Assembly (NCBI GenBank): GCA_017164015.1
Contig: CP071065.1
Coordinates: 6,477,501-6,541,500 of the forward strand
Reading direction: 5' to 3'
DNA from: Nostoc sp. UHCC 0702
GTDB lineage: Bacteria; Cyanobacteriota; Cyanobacteriia; Cyanobacteriales; Nostocaceae
Length of the DNA: 64,000 nt
A model generated the notes under the pieces. It was not told where the DNA came from. It was given only the letters and a program-made list of their open reading frames with translations, and ran no database searches. A program made the translations under genes and the position numbers. Positions 1 through 8,389 of the stretch are shown here, one piece after another (the stretch's first letter is position 1; each line of letters opens with the position of its first letter).

Positions 1-414
1 ACAAGTTTATGCTCACTGGTGTTGCTAGGTTGGGTTGTTTCTGCTCAGTTAGGCGATAAACTTAAAAACTTAATGCAAATAGAAAGCTCTCAATCTATAG
101 GTACAGCAAATACTAATAATAGTAAAGCCCAAAGAGCATCCAAGGCGGCAAAAAATAGCCTTTCCGTTACATCTGAAGACAATGATGCTTTTACAGCAGC
201 GGTACGAATTGCCATTCAAGCTTCTGCATCTGGTAAAACAGCTACTACCTCAACTCAGTGGTTAGAACTAGCTGCTAGGTGGCAAGAAGCTTCTGATTTA
301 ATGGGTAAGGTTTCAACCAATCACAGGCGCTATCAAGAAGCACAGATACGCACTAAGTTATATAGAAAATATAGTGAGGCAGCGCAGAAAGAGGCAGATA
401 AGAGTAAATCTTAG
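1..414 (+). CDS. C-terminal part of an unknown, probably membrane-anchored or secreted protein
   Basis: The reading frame is open from the first base of the window, so the true start lies to the left; only the last 137 or so codons are visible. The visible part begins with a short hydrophobic stretch (LCSLVLLGWVVSAQL) that looks like a signal peptide or single membrane helix. A polar, Ala/Ser/Lys-rich region follows, with a charged C-terminus rich in Glu, Lys and Gln that is likely helical. I recognise no catalytic motif or named family. It is followed by a toxin-antitoxin pair on the opposite strand, which says nothing about its job. Function unknown. Confidence 0.55.
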   Translation, partial: TSLCSLVLLGWVVSAQLGDKLKNLMQIESSQSIGTANTNNSKAQRASKAAKNSLSVTSEDNDAFTAAVRIAIQASASGKTATTSTQWLELAARWQEASDLMGKVSTNHRRYQEAQIRTKLYRKYSEAAQKEADKSKS

Positions 415-453
415 TCTTTCGTTATTCTTAAATAATACATCTTATATGGAAGC

Positions 454-812
454 TCATGAATCAGGCGATGGGTCAGTCTCATCAAACTCTGCAAGAGCTA
501 CTTTTAGACTGGCGTTAACACCCTTCCAATCACGTTTAATAGATGCCCAATGTGAAGCAAATGGGCAGAGGATGGTAGAGTAACAATGAAACTGCGGAAA
601 ACAGATGCAACTCTTAAACCAGCCGCAGCCCAGTCCTGTAGTACATAGTCAGTAGCTCCTAGAGCAGTTGTCTGAGTAGTAATTAGTCCAACTATTACAT
701 CAAGACGAGTTGTGTGATAAGTAACTGATGACAGAACCACGGCAGGACGACGTTTTACGCCAGTGACGCCTGGAAAATCGACTGTTACTACATCACCAGG
801 ATTCAATGTCAC
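454..812 (-). pseudogene. PemK/MazF-type toxin, C-terminus frameshifted
   Basis: The protein starts at GTG 812 and has the PemK/MazF fold signature: an N-terminal GDVVTVDFP strand, RPAVVLS, and a DWAAAGL...SVFRSFIVTLP segment typical of this mRNA-cleaving toxin family. As read, it stops at 504 after 102 residues with an unrelated tail (LLNVIGRVLTPV). A one-base shift near 535-550 restores a family-like ending (RDWKGVNASLKVALAEF) that runs to a stop at 454-456. I therefore annotate a frameshifted toxin gene; the shift could also be a sequencing error. The start overlaps the antitoxin stop by one base (TAGTG), which suggests translational coupling. The core fold is kept, so residual activity cannot be excluded. 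Confidence 0.72.
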
Positions 813-1033
813 TAAGATGTCTCCTCACTTTCAGAAAAAAGTATATTTGCGTACTGTAAAGTAAAGTTCGTTATATCAACTAAATCTTGCTCAGTCCAAG
901 TATCACTTTGATCTAAGACAGACACATTTTGCTGAACCAGATCATTAAGTATAAGATTAGCCAAGCGTAGACGCTCTGTTGGTAATAGATTGCGGATAAC
1001 TTGGGTATAAATTTCTTCGGCAGAAGTTGACAT
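812..1033 (-). CDS. Antitoxin partner of the PemK/MazF-type toxin
   Basis: A 73-residue acidic protein directly upstream of the toxin gene on the same strand, with the two reading frames overlapping by one base. It is helical in appearance and rich in Asp/Glu, as expected of a labile antitoxin that neutralises a basic partner; no clear DNA-binding motif is visible. The assignment rests on gene order, size and coupling rather than on a recognised domain. If the adjacent toxin is inactive because of its frameshift, this gene may now be relieved of selection. Confidence 0.65.
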   Translation of the reverse strand: MSTSAEEIYTQVIRNLLPTERLRLANLILNDLVQQNVSVLDQSDTWTEQDLVDITNFTLQYANILFSESEETS

Positions 1034-1162
1034 GTTAAGCCCTCCTGCCTATCATCAGAACCCAATTTTATGTAAGAGTAAGTAAGGTAAAGTGAAGCGA
1101 AATAAAAAAATATTGTTCTTTCATTACTTCTTTCAACTATCAGGCTAACCTGACAAAATTAT

Positions 1163-1213
1163 GTAGAGACGTGAAAGATGTCTTTACTAAAGCCTTTAGC
1201 TAACGCGTCTCTA
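1163..1213. repeat. Short inverted repeat downstream of nadA
   Basis: The arms GTAGAGACG (1163-1171) and CGTCTCTAC (1205-1213) are perfect reverse complements separated by about 33 bases. The GTAGAGACG arm is a motif I associate with small dispersed cyanobacterial intergenic repeats. It lies just 3' of nadA and could fold in the transcript, but there is no T tract that would make it a convincing terminator. Confidence 0.5.
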
Positions 1214-1231
1214 CAAATTATTTAAACCTAA

Positions 1232-2206
1232 CTACACACTCATCTCTAGCATTCGTTGCATTGGACGCAGAGCAGCAACACGAATATCCTCTGGCATAGT
1301 AATTTCTGGAGTGCGATTTTTCATCGCTAAGTAAAGCTTTTCTAAAGTGTTTAACCTCATAAAAGGACACTCGTTGCAATTGCAATTATTCATCGGCGGG
1401 GCGGGAATAAAATGCTTGTCAGGAGCTAGTTTTTGCATTTGGTGAATAATACCAGGCTCCGTAGCAACGATAAATTCCTTTGTAGGGCTATTTTGACAAT
1501 ACTTGAGTAATGCTGCTGTAGAGCCGATAAAGCTGGCGTGGCGCAAAATACTACTTTCACATTCTGGGTGTGCGATCGCCTCTGCTTGGGGGTGAGCAAT
1601 TTTTAGCTGCACAATCTTCTTTTCGGAAAAGGTTTCATGGACAATACAGCTACCTTGCCACAGTACCAAATCTCGCCCAGTCTGTTCCATCACATACCGC
1701 CCCAAATTGCGATCGGGGGCAAAAATAATTGGCTGGTCTTTTGGTATCTGCTGTACAATCTTCACAGCGTTAGAACTAGTGCAAATAATATCGCTCATCG
1801 CCTTAATTTCGGCAGAGCAGTTGATATAAGAAACCACCAGATGATCGGGATGTAGGGCTTTGAAAGCTGCAAATGCCTCTCCTGGACAACTATCTGCTAA
1901 AGAACAACCAGCATTCAAATCTGGTAAAAGTACTAATTTGTCAGGATTAAGTATCTTAGCTGTCTCTGCCATGAAGTGAACTCCAGCAAAGACGATGGCA
2001 TCTGCATTAGTCTTTTCTGCTGCTTTTGCCAGTTGTAATGAATCCCCAATAAAGTCTGCGATATCCTGGATATCCGCCTCTTGATAGTAATGTGCCAGGA
2101 TAACCGCGTTGAGTTCTTTTTTAAGACTTTCAATAGCAGCAAATAAATCTAGTGGTAGTTCACCCGGTTGGGTTTTGTCTCGTTGAACAAGTGCAGTTGT
2201 AAACAC
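1232..2206 (-). CDS. nadA: Quinolinate synthase NadA
   Basis: Condenses iminoaspartate with dihydroxyacetone phosphate to quinolinate, an early step of de novo NAD synthesis, using a [4Fe-4S] cluster. The 324-residue protein has the family signatures ILAHYYQ near residue 36, FIGDSLQLA, VHFMAETAKIL, and NAGCSLADSC with Cys101. A central Cys lies in WQGSCIVHE and a C-terminal Cys in NNCNCNECPFM; these three positions match the three cluster ligands known in NadA. Length is normal for the shorter, cyanobacterial/thermophile-like form. The gene is alone on this strand between a toxin-antitoxin pair and a divergently transcribed phosphoesterase, with about 150 bases upstream for its promoter. Confidence 0.96.
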   Translation of the reverse strand: MFTTALVQRDKTQPGELPLDLFAAIESLKKELNAVILAHYYQEADIQDIADFIGDSLQLAKAAEKTNADAIVFAGVHFMAETAKILNPDKLVLLPDLNAGCSLADSCPGEAFAAFKALHPDHLVVSYINCSAEIKAMSDIICTSSNAVKIVQQIPKDQPIIFAPDRNLGRYVMEQTGRDLVLWQGSCIVHETFSEKKIVQLKIAHPQAEAIAHPECESSILRHASFIGSTAALLKYCQNSPTKEFIVATEPGIIHQMQKLAPDKHFIPAPPMNNCNCNECPFMRLNTLEKLYLAMKNRTPEITMPEDIRVAALRPMQRMLEMSV

Positions 2207-2356
2207 AGTTAAGGGGTGCTTGAAGTTGCAGAGTTTTGTCTTGTGAATTAATTATAGTAGTTTTTACCAAAATAGAGATGAGGGGTGACATCCCATTAGT
2301 TGTGTTCAAATCCGGCTGAGTTTCCTATGCTGGAGATAGACGGCAAGGAAAGTCGC

Positions 2357-3283
2357 ATGACCACTCAAAAAACTCAACCAATAACCTTGAAAATTGCAGT
2401 AGTTGGAGATGTTCACGATCAATGGGAAGTAGAAGATGGGATTGCACTCAAGCATCTAGGTGTTGACTTAGTGCTGTTTGTCGGGGATTTTGGCAATGAG
2501 TCGGTGGAAGTGGTGAAAGCGATCGCTTCCCTGGACATTCCCAAAGCAGCGGTAATGGGAAACCATGATGCGTGGTACACTGCCACCGAATGGGGACGTA
2601 AAAAGTGCCCTTATGACCGTTCTAAGGAAGACTGGGTACAGGAACAGCTTGATTTATTGGGTTCAGCCCATGTTGGTTACGGAAAGTTAGATTTTCCAGA
2701 TTGGAATTTAACTGTGGTGGGGGGTCGTCCCTTTACCTGGGGTGGCCCGGAGTGGAGATTTGCTGATATCTGTAAAGAACGATATGGTGTTACCAGTCCA
2801 GAAGAATCAGCGGCTAAAATTACGGCGGCGGTGAAAAGTGCCGCTAGTGATACGATTATTTTTCTCGGTCACAACGGGCCGAGTGGGTTAGGCGATCGCC
2901 CAGAAGACCCCTGCGGTAAAGATTGGCATCCGATTGGCGGTGACTTTGGCGATCCAGATCTTGCTGAGGCCATTTCTTGGACTCTCACCGCGGGGAAAAC
3001 GATTCCTTTGGTGACATTTGGTCATATGCACCATAGTCTACGGCACACAAAAAAAGAACTGCGAAAGCCAATTTTTAGAAGCCCAGAGGGGATAATTTAC
3101 TTGAATGCTGCCAGTGTGCCGAGGATTGTGGAGAATGACAGCCAGAAGCTACGGAATTTTTCCTTGGTTTGTTTAGAGGCGGGTGTGGTGACGCAAACTG
3201 CTTTAGTGTGGGTGGGGAATGACTTGCAGGTGTCAGAAGAAATTTTGTACGAGCGATCGCATTCAGTAGTGCAACCTGCCTAG
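2357..3283 (+). CDS. Metallophosphoesterase, TIGR04168-like cyanobacterial/plant family
   Basis: A calcineurin-type phosphoesterase of about 308 residues. Metal-binding signatures are visible in order: VVGDVHDQW (D-x-H), FVGDFGNE (GD), VMGNHDAWY (GNHD), FLGHNGPSG, and TFGHMHH (GHxH). The substrate is unknown. An in-frame TTG (2300) and ATG (2330) lie further upstream, but I prefer ATG 2357 because AAGGA precedes it at a suitable distance and family homology starts just after it. It is divergent from nadA and ends about 75 bases before tRNA-Ser. Confidence 0.85.
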   Translation: MTTQKTQPITLKIAVVGDVHDQWEVEDGIALKHLGVDLVLFVGDFGNESVEVVKAIASLDIPKAAVMGNHDAWYTATEWGRKKCPYDRSKEDWVQEQLDLLGSAHVGYGKLDFPDWNLTVVGGRPFTWGGPEWRFADICKERYGVTSPEESAAKITAAVKSAASDTIIFLGHNGPSGLGDRPEDPCGKDWHPIGGDFGDPDLAEAISWTLTAGKTIPLVTFGHMHHSLRHTKKELRKPIFRSPEGIIYLNAASVPRIVENDSQKLRNFSLVCLEAGVVTQTALVWVGNDLQVSEEILYERSHSVVQPA

Positions 3284-3360
3284 TGATAGGATATAGTATT
3301 ATCTGTCAGCTTTAGTGCTAACCTACAAATGTGGGCTAGGCATTAGCTTGACAGTTTATT

Positions 3361-3445
3361 GGAGAGGTGGCAGAGTGGTCGATTGCGTCCGACTTGAAAT
3401 CGGATGAGGCTAAAACCTCCGGGAGTTCGAATCTCCCCTTCTCCG
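3361..3445 (+). tRNA. trnS-TGA: tRNA-Ser, anticodon TGA
   Basis: A complete class II tRNA. The acceptor arms GGAGAGG and CTTCTCC pair (one G-T), the anticodon loop CTTGAAA carries TGA, and there is a long variable arm GAGG-CTAAAA-CCTC. The T arm is GGGAG-TTCGAAT-CTCCC. CCA is not encoded. Serine tRNA genes are common integration sites; a decayed second copy lies 880 bases downstream. Confidence 0.95.
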
Positions 3446-3451
3446 TTGAAT

Positions 3452-3482
3452 AAATGTAGTTATAAAATATAACTACATTTTT
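3452..3482 (+). terminator. Hairpin with T run after tRNA-Ser
   Basis: A perfect 12-bp inverted repeat (AAATGTAGTTAT ... ATAACTACATTT) with a 5-base loop, ending in a run of T. It begins seven bases after the tRNA. It is AT-rich, so weaker than a classic terminator, but its place and T tail fit a factor-independent terminator. Confidence 0.7.
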
Positions 3483-3534
3483 CGCATCTAGAATATATTC
3501 AAATGGATGCAAAAAAATATTTGGTTAGCTACTG

Positions 3535-3723
3535 ATGAAAAATCTCAACATTAAAGAAGAAGCTCATAAATTGATTGACAGATTGCCAGAAAATTCCACA
3601 TGGGATGATTTAATGTACCAAATTTATGTTCGGCAAACTGTTGAAGCTGGACTAGCAGATAGCAAAGCTGCTAATGTGATTTATGTACAAGAAGTGCGGA
3701 AAAAATTTGGACTGCCAGAGTGA
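3535..3723 (+). CDS. Antitoxin of a ParE/RelE-type pair
   Basis: A 62-residue protein whose frame overlaps the start of the following ParE/RelE-like gene by four bases (ATGA-type junction). It begins KNLNIKEEAHKLIDRLPENSTWDDLMYQI, a pattern I recognise from small cyanobacterial antitoxins that accompany ParE toxins. The DDLMYQIYVRQTVEAGLAD segment looks like a helix that would bind the toxin. The partner toxin gene has a premature stop, so the pair may no longer be functional. Confidence 0.75.
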   Translation: MKNLNIKEEAHKLIDRLPENSTWDDLMYQIYVRQTVEAGLADSKAANVIYVQEVRKKFGLPE

Positions 3724-4016
3724 AAGTTTACTGGACAGAAACAGCGGTAGAAAATCTCTCAGCAATTTATAGTTATATTGCCCAAACTTCTCCACAGTAT
3801 GCAGCGAGGATAGTTGACCGTATCACTAGGCGTTCTGAGCAAATTGCTAATTTTCCTTTGTCAGGTCGAATTGTATCCGAGTTTGCAGCCGAGCAAATTC
3901 GAGAAGTTATTGAAGGTTCCTATAGAATTATTTATTACATTTAACCCGAACAAATTGATGTACTAGCTGTGATAGATGGTTCACAGCAAATTACATTAAA
4001 TTCTGGAAATGAGTAA
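3720..4016 (+). pseudogene. ParE/RelE-type toxin interrupted by an in-frame stop
   Basis: The frame encodes a typical ParE/RelE fold: WTETAVENLSAIYSYIA, SGRIVSEFAAEQIREVIEGSYRIIYYI. A TAA at 3942-3944 then ends it at 74 residues. Reading through that codon, the same frame continues PEQIDVLAVIDGSQQITL to a stop at 4014-4016, which is the expected last strand (I/V-D-V-L-x-V-x-H/D-G-x-R/Q) of the family. One nonsense change has therefore removed about 23 residues, including the region that usually carries the C-terminal active-site strand. It was probably a gyrase or ribosome-dependent mRNA toxin; the truncated form is likely inactive. Confidence 0.8.
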
Positions 4017-4240
4017 TGAGATGAATAGACTTCTTGCACGAATGTTGGAGAACAAGAATTTTAAGCCTCACGCAAAGGCGCAAAGACGCAAAGAGTTACA
4101 GAAAATTAATCTGTTTAGCAGGCATAATCTGATTCATGCAAGAGGTCTAATGTCACTTTGTTCCACCCATCTTATAAGCTGACAATAAGCTTGTAAATTT
4201 TTATATAAATTTAAATTATATAGTAGTTAGATAGTTTATT

Positions 4241-4328
4241 GGAGAGGTCGCAGAGTGTTCAATTGTGTCCAACTTGAAATTAGATAGATCCGCAAGGATT
4301 CCGGGAGTTAGACTCTCCCCCCTCTTTG
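4241..4328 (+). pseudogene. Decayed second copy of tRNA-Ser(TGA)
   Basis: The sequence aligns along its length with the intact tRNA-Ser at 3361, including matching flanks (AGTTTATT before, GTTGAA after). It keeps the anticodon loop CTTGAAA. The T loop has changed from TTCGAAT to TTAGACT, the D-loop GG pair is lost, the anticodon stem has a mismatch, and the acceptor 3' arm is altered. The variable arm differs but still folds (ATCC-GCAA-GGAT). It is most likely a non-functional duplicate, possibly left by integration at the tRNA. Confidence 0.75.
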
Positions 4329-4630
4329 TTGAAAGTATGGTGGTTGCCAAATAGATTAGGACATCAATAAATCATAAAACACAGACACTAAGAGACTTTC
4401 AAGCCTGTTAAGAGTTCCCTGCTATAAAAGCTAAATTATCTCTTATTCAGCAAGATGTGAAATATTGATTGCACAGTAAACATACTGAGCAATATTCTGC
4501 TAAATTAACAGCTAGTTGGTAATCGTCCCCTAATTGGACTTTCCAGAATTAACTGGCTCGAAATAGAAACATTAGTAGAACCTTTGTACTATCATAGCCT
4601 ATATAAGTTAACTACTGGAGGAATTTTTAG
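4329..4630. other. Intergenic stretch before the HNH-helicase gene
   Basis: No gene seen. AT-rich DNA; the last 40 bases carry GGAGGAATTTTTAG just before ATG 4631, a strong ribosome binding site for the helicase gene. A promoter is expected here but I cannot place it with confidence. Confidence 0.4.
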
Positions 4631-6679
4631 ATGGTAAAAGAGAGTCGTTTCCTTCGGTCGAAACGACTACGCGCCAGTCTCTGGTATGCGGCTGATGGAA
4701 AGTGTCAACTGTGCGGGTGCGATATGCCTTCTGATTGGCATGCAGATCATATTGTTCGGTGGGCAGAAACTTACCGAACTAATGTTCATGAGATGCAGGC
4801 ATTATGTCCTCAATGCCATTACACAAAAACCGCACAAGAGAATAGAAAGATGACAACTGCCAAGCAACTCGACTTATTTTCACAACCTTCCCATCAGCAG
4901 CTAAATCTTAGAAAACACCAAGCCGAGTTTCTAGAGATATGTAAACTCATCAAGGCAGGACAGCCGATTAAAAAAATTCTCATGTTGGTTACACCAGGAG
5001 GTGGTAAAAGCTTAATTCCAGTGATTGCTGCTGCACAACTAATTCCAAATCAGCCTTTTAAGGGAGGCTTTTATGGAACTATAGCTGATGCAATATGTTG
5101 GATAGTCCCAAGGAAAAATTTACAAAGGCAAGGAGAAGAAAATTTTGATGATAGTTTTTTTCAAAAACACTTAGCGCATCAACACCGAGTGATCGCTAAT
5201 AATAACGAACCTAATCCATGTAAAGGAATGTCAGGCTATGTAGCTACGTACCATGCAATAGCCGATAGTCCCGACCTTCATGCTCAAGAGTTTCGGCGCA
5301 AGCGCTACATTCTCGTATTGGATGAGTTTCATCATGTTAAAGAGGGGGGAATTTGGCACAGAGTCTTGCAACCATTAGTAGATAAAGCAGTTTTGCTAAT
5401 TCTCGTCACAGGAACCCATGTGCGTGGAGATCGCCAGCCAATAGCCTTTATGCCCTACAAACAAATTTCTGGTGGTCTTACTCCTAATCTGTCTAACTCT
5501 GAGGACACAATCGTTATTGAATATACACGCAGCCAAGCTCTTAGAGAACGTGCTATAGTTCCTCTTCATTTTGAGTGGGGAGATGGAGAGGCTGAGTGGA
5601 TTGATGAAACGGGACAGAAATGCTCAGTGGAAAGTCTTGCAGAAGCTGGAGATTATAGAAGCATAGCACTTCAAACAGCCCTTAGTACAGGATATGCTCG
5701 TCAGTTATTAAAAAACTGTGTTAATAATTGGCAACAATATAAAAAAATAAACAATTCACGCTCTAAATTACTTGTACTAGCACCATCAATTTCAACAGCT
5801 AACCAATATCTCGATTGGTTGAAAGAGCTAGGAATCAACACAGCTGTTAAAGCAACAAGTGATGAATCAAAAGAAGCGCAATCTGCAATTAAGCGATTCA
5901 AGAAAGAATACAAACTCAGCGATTTAAAAGCAGTTGATGTTTTAGTAACTGTGGCAATGGCATACGAAGGGCTTGATGTTCCAGCAATTACCCACGTTGC
6001 TTGCTTAACTAATATAAGAAGTGAACCTTGGTTAGAACAGTCATGGGCAAGAGCAGCTAGAGTTGATAGAAAAGCAGGAGAATTAAAGAAATCAGGATTA
6101 ATTTTTATTCCCGATGATCAGTTAGCTCGTCAGTGTGTAGAGCAAATTATTACAGAACAAGAGATTGTTTTAAAAGAAAAAGAGCAAAACGAAAGAGAAA
6201 GTTCAGGTGCTGGCAATGGTAATAACGAAGAAAATAGCAAACTGCAACGAAATAATTATATTATTCCATTAAATTCAAAATTGACTCGATTAAGAGCATC
6301 TGACTTAAGTACTGGAGAATCTGTTGATTATTTAGAGACAGAAATAATTCAATCAGTTGCACAGGAATTGGGAATTAGTAGTAGCACAATTAATCTAAAA
6401 CGTTTTATAGAAACTTACAATTTACGGGTAATCAATAAAGATTTTGAAAATGTAGAATTTTCTCCACAAGAATTTTTAACTAGCAGTGAAGAGTTAAATA
6501 TTATGCGTGGCAAGATTGAGAATTATGTACGCGCTTATGCAAGAAAAAATGGAAAAAACCCAAAATTTTTTAATACAGAAATTGTCAAGTATTTTGGCAA
6601 GTCTCGCCTGGTCATGGAAATAGAAGAATTGAGGGACGTGTGGGCATGGCTACAAAAGAACTATCCAGTGACAGATTAA
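4631..6679 (+). CDS. HNH nuclease-SF2 helicase fusion protein
   Basis: A 682-residue protein that joins a nuclease to a motor. Residues 17-71 form an HNH zinc-knuckle domain: C25-x2-C28, D39-H40, N51, C59-x2-C62-H63. A superfamily II helicase/translocase core follows. Motif I is TPGGGKS (121-127, K126), motif II is DEFHH (231-235, DExH), the motif III-like VTGT comes after it, and motif VI is QSWARAARVDR near residue 480. A charged, low-complexity linker (about 510-540) and an unassigned C-terminal part rich in Lys/Glu follow. The architecture resembles restriction-type translocases and predicts DNA cleavage or remodelling in the cytoplasm; target unknown. GGAGG lies a few bases before ATG. 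The next gene overlaps its end by 40 bases, indicating an operon. It sits beside a decayed tRNA copy in accessory DNA. Confidence 0.85.
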   Translation: MVKESRFLRSKRLRASLWYAADGKCQLCGCDMPSDWHADHIVRWAETYRTNVHEMQALCPQCHYTKTAQENRKMTTAKQLDLFSQPSHQQLNLRKHQAEFLEICKLIKAGQPIKKILMLVTPGGGKSLIPVIAAAQLIPNQPFKGGFYGTIADAICWIVPRKNLQRQGEENFDDSFFQKHLAHQHRVIANNNEPNPCKGMSGYVATYHAIADSPDLHAQEFRRKRYILVLDEFHHVKEGGIWHRVLQPLVDKAVLLILVTGTHVRGDRQPIAFMPYKQISGGLTPNLSNSEDTIVIEYTRSQALRERAIVPLHFEWGDGEAEWIDETGQKCSVESLAEAGDYRSIALQTALSTGYARQLLKNCVNNWQQYKKINNSRSKLLVLAPSISTANQYLDWLKELGINTAVKATSDESKEAQSAIKRFKKEYKLSDLKAVDVLVTVAMAYEGLDVPAITHVACLTNIRSEPWLEQSWARAARVDRKAGELKKSGLIFIPDDQLARQCVEQIITEQEIVLKEKEQNERESSGAGNGNNEENSKLQRNNYIIPLNSKLTRLRASDLSTGESVDYLETEIIQSVAQELGISSSTINLKRFIETYNLRVINKDFENVEFSPQEFLTSSEELNIMRGKIENYVRAYARKNGKNPKFFNTEIVKYFGKSRLVMEIEELRDVWAWLQKNYPVTD

Positions 6680-7416
6680 AAGCTCACATAAAAACTTTAG
6701 GAAATGCTGGTGATCTAACAGCACTACCTGGTTCACAAGCTTGGGCAATTGCTGTCAGGTTAGAGATGCAAGCAGTTCTACATGATGCCATGTTTAATGC
6801 TCAACAGTTAAAAGCATGGCGTGACTTGATGAAGGAATACGATGGTTATCAGCAACTGGTTGATGAGCATGGAAAGCCTTTCCAAACCTATGAGGAATTA
6901 TGCAAAGCACAACCACCTTTTGGATTTGGTTGTGAATCATTAGATATTGACAAAATTATTAAGGAATTGGAATTAGCTGATGCAAAGACTTTTGACCTAG
7001 AGAATTTACCACTCAAGCAAGGGGGAAATCCAAAAGGGTATTTGCAAAGGTTTTCTCAAGTAGTTCAGGCTTGTCCAGAAAATCAGCCAATTAATGTGGA
7101 GAAAATTAGGGAAGTATTGCACCTTGCACTCAGCAAAGCACACCTTTGGCGAAAACGGTGGTATGAACTGGGATGGATTGAAGCATTACCTGGCAAAAAA
7201 CGTGGTTATTATCAAATCACTGAAGAGGGGCGAAAAATTGCTAGAGATTGGCTAGAAAAAGTACCATCTGCTACTTTTCAGGGCGGATTATGGATTAATA
7301 TACCTCGTCATAACTCTAAGAAAGCAGCAGAGCAGCTAATTAAAGGTTTGGATTCTGAGCAATTAAGAGAACTTCATAGCCTGATCAGCAAATCACTCGA
7401 GCAAAATTCACCTTGA
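6640..7416 (+). CDS. Unknown partner of the HNH-helicase, with a possible winged helix
   Basis: A 258-residue protein starting at GTG 6640 or ATG 6646, inside the end of the helicase gene, so very probably co-translated with it. Residues about 140-215 read like a winged helix-turn-helix: EKIREVLHLALSKAHLWRKRW, WIEALPGKKRGYYQITEEGR, with the last part resembling the wing. The N-terminal half is helical and carries no catalytic motif I can name. A role as a DNA-binding or specificity subunit of the helicase is inference from gene order only. Confidence 0.7.
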   Translation: MGMATKELSSDRLKAHIKTLGNAGDLTALPGSQAWAIAVRLEMQAVLHDAMFNAQQLKAWRDLMKEYDGYQQLVDEHGKPFQTYEELCKAQPPFGFGCESLDIDKIIKELELADAKTFDLENLPLKQGGNPKGYLQRFSQVVQACPENQPINVEKIREVLHLALSKAHLWRKRWYELGWIEALPGKKRGYYQITEEGRKIARDWLEKVPSATFQGGLWINIPRHNSKKAAEQLIKGLDSEQLRELHSLISKSLEQNSP

Positions 7417-7678
7417 GGGTTCTTTTTGTTCACTAGCTGTTGCATTATGGGCTTATTTCATAACCTCAAAGTATCTAGCTACTATAGAAATTGCAAAAGC
7501 CAAAATATCCAAGATGCATGGCAATTTGTGATACAAAACCTTAGACTACACGAGAGCGATCGCTCCCTACAAATTCTGCTGAGAATTCAAGCGATCGCTA
7601 CCCTTCACTTCCACATGATATGCAAGACTATAAGCTTTAGCCAAAGCCAATAATTTTTCTAATAATTACAAAATATTA

Positions 7679-7888
7679 TCAGTCTTCTGTAGAGTCATTG
7701 GAATTTTCTAGCTTATTTAGTGCATCCCAAATTGCTTGTCTGACAAACTCTGGATAGTTATCTAGAGTTTTTAATTTTTCCAGCATGGAAGGGGGAAGTC
7801 TGAGAGTTATTTTTGCGGTTAATGGTTCTTCCCTATCGGTTTTAAATTGATGTTTTTTTAAATAAGGTTTTTCTTCGTAATTAGGCAT
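7679..7888 (-). CDS. Small ribbon-helix-helix-like protein
   Basis: A 69-residue protein with LTAKITLRLPPSMLEKL followed by a helix ending in FVRQAIWDAL. This matches the strand-helix-helix pattern of MetJ/Arc-type DNA-binding proteins, often antitoxins or plasmid regulators. No toxin gene is adjacent, so it is an orphan regulator or remnant antitoxin. The Asp/Glu-rich tail also fits an antitoxin. A ~260-base stretch before it holds HIP1 sites but no gene. Confidence 0.6.
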   Translation of the reverse strand: MPNYEEKPYLKKHQFKTDREEPLTAKITLRLPPSMLEKLKTLDNYPEFVRQAIWDALNKLENSNDSTED

Positions 7889-8008
7889 AAAAATTTCTGC
7901 TAATATATTGACTTATCACATGAAGTCATGCGATATTTTAATTGGCAGCTAGCCGAGCCTCGCAAGTTGGGGTAGCTGCCAAACCCAATTAGTAAATTAG
8001 GCATTACT

Positions 8009-8389
8009 ATGTTTACACGTTCTGAACTTGAAAGCAAAACCCTTAAAGAATTGAAAGACTTGGCTGCACGCTACGGAGTCAAGCCAGTAGGGAATCCAGG
8101 GTATAAAATAAGCTGGATTACTCCGTTATTGGCTTTTCCTGTGCAAGCTATTCAGCAGTTCAAAGCTAACAAAAGAGGTTTAAAGAATCTGAGTTTGAGA
8201 AGTTTTGAAGCGCTGGGGACAATCTTTAACGAACTAGGAGAACCTACTGATGAACAAGCCGCGCTGATTCGTGCAACGCTAGAAGGTAGGTTACTTTCAC
8301 TTCCAGAACGTTACGACCAAACTAGGCTGCTAAATCTTCACAAGACTAGGCAGTTGATTCAACAAGCCATTGAGACACTAAATCAATAA
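8009..8389 (+). CDS. Hypothetical protein with a SAP/Rho-N-like start
   Basis: A 126-residue protein. Its first 25 residues (ESKTLKELKDLAARYGVK) look like the helix-extended-helix of SAP or Rho N-terminal domains, which bind nucleic acids. The rest is helical and basic with no motif known to me. Upstream DNA is shared with the divergent small gene at 7679-7888. Moderately sure that it is a real gene, because of its codon pattern and clean start, and unsure of function. Confidence 0.55.
   Translation: MFTRSELESKTLKELKDLAARYGVKPVGNPGYKISWITPLLAFPVQAIQQFKANKRGLKNLSLRSFEALGTIFNELGEPTDEQAALIRATLEGRLLSLPERYDQTRLLNLHKTRQLIQQAIETLNQ

Noticed and set aside
7426..7653. 75-codon open frame after the helicase partner gene
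   Set aside because: No ribosome binding site, HIP1-rich, and no protein-like composition.
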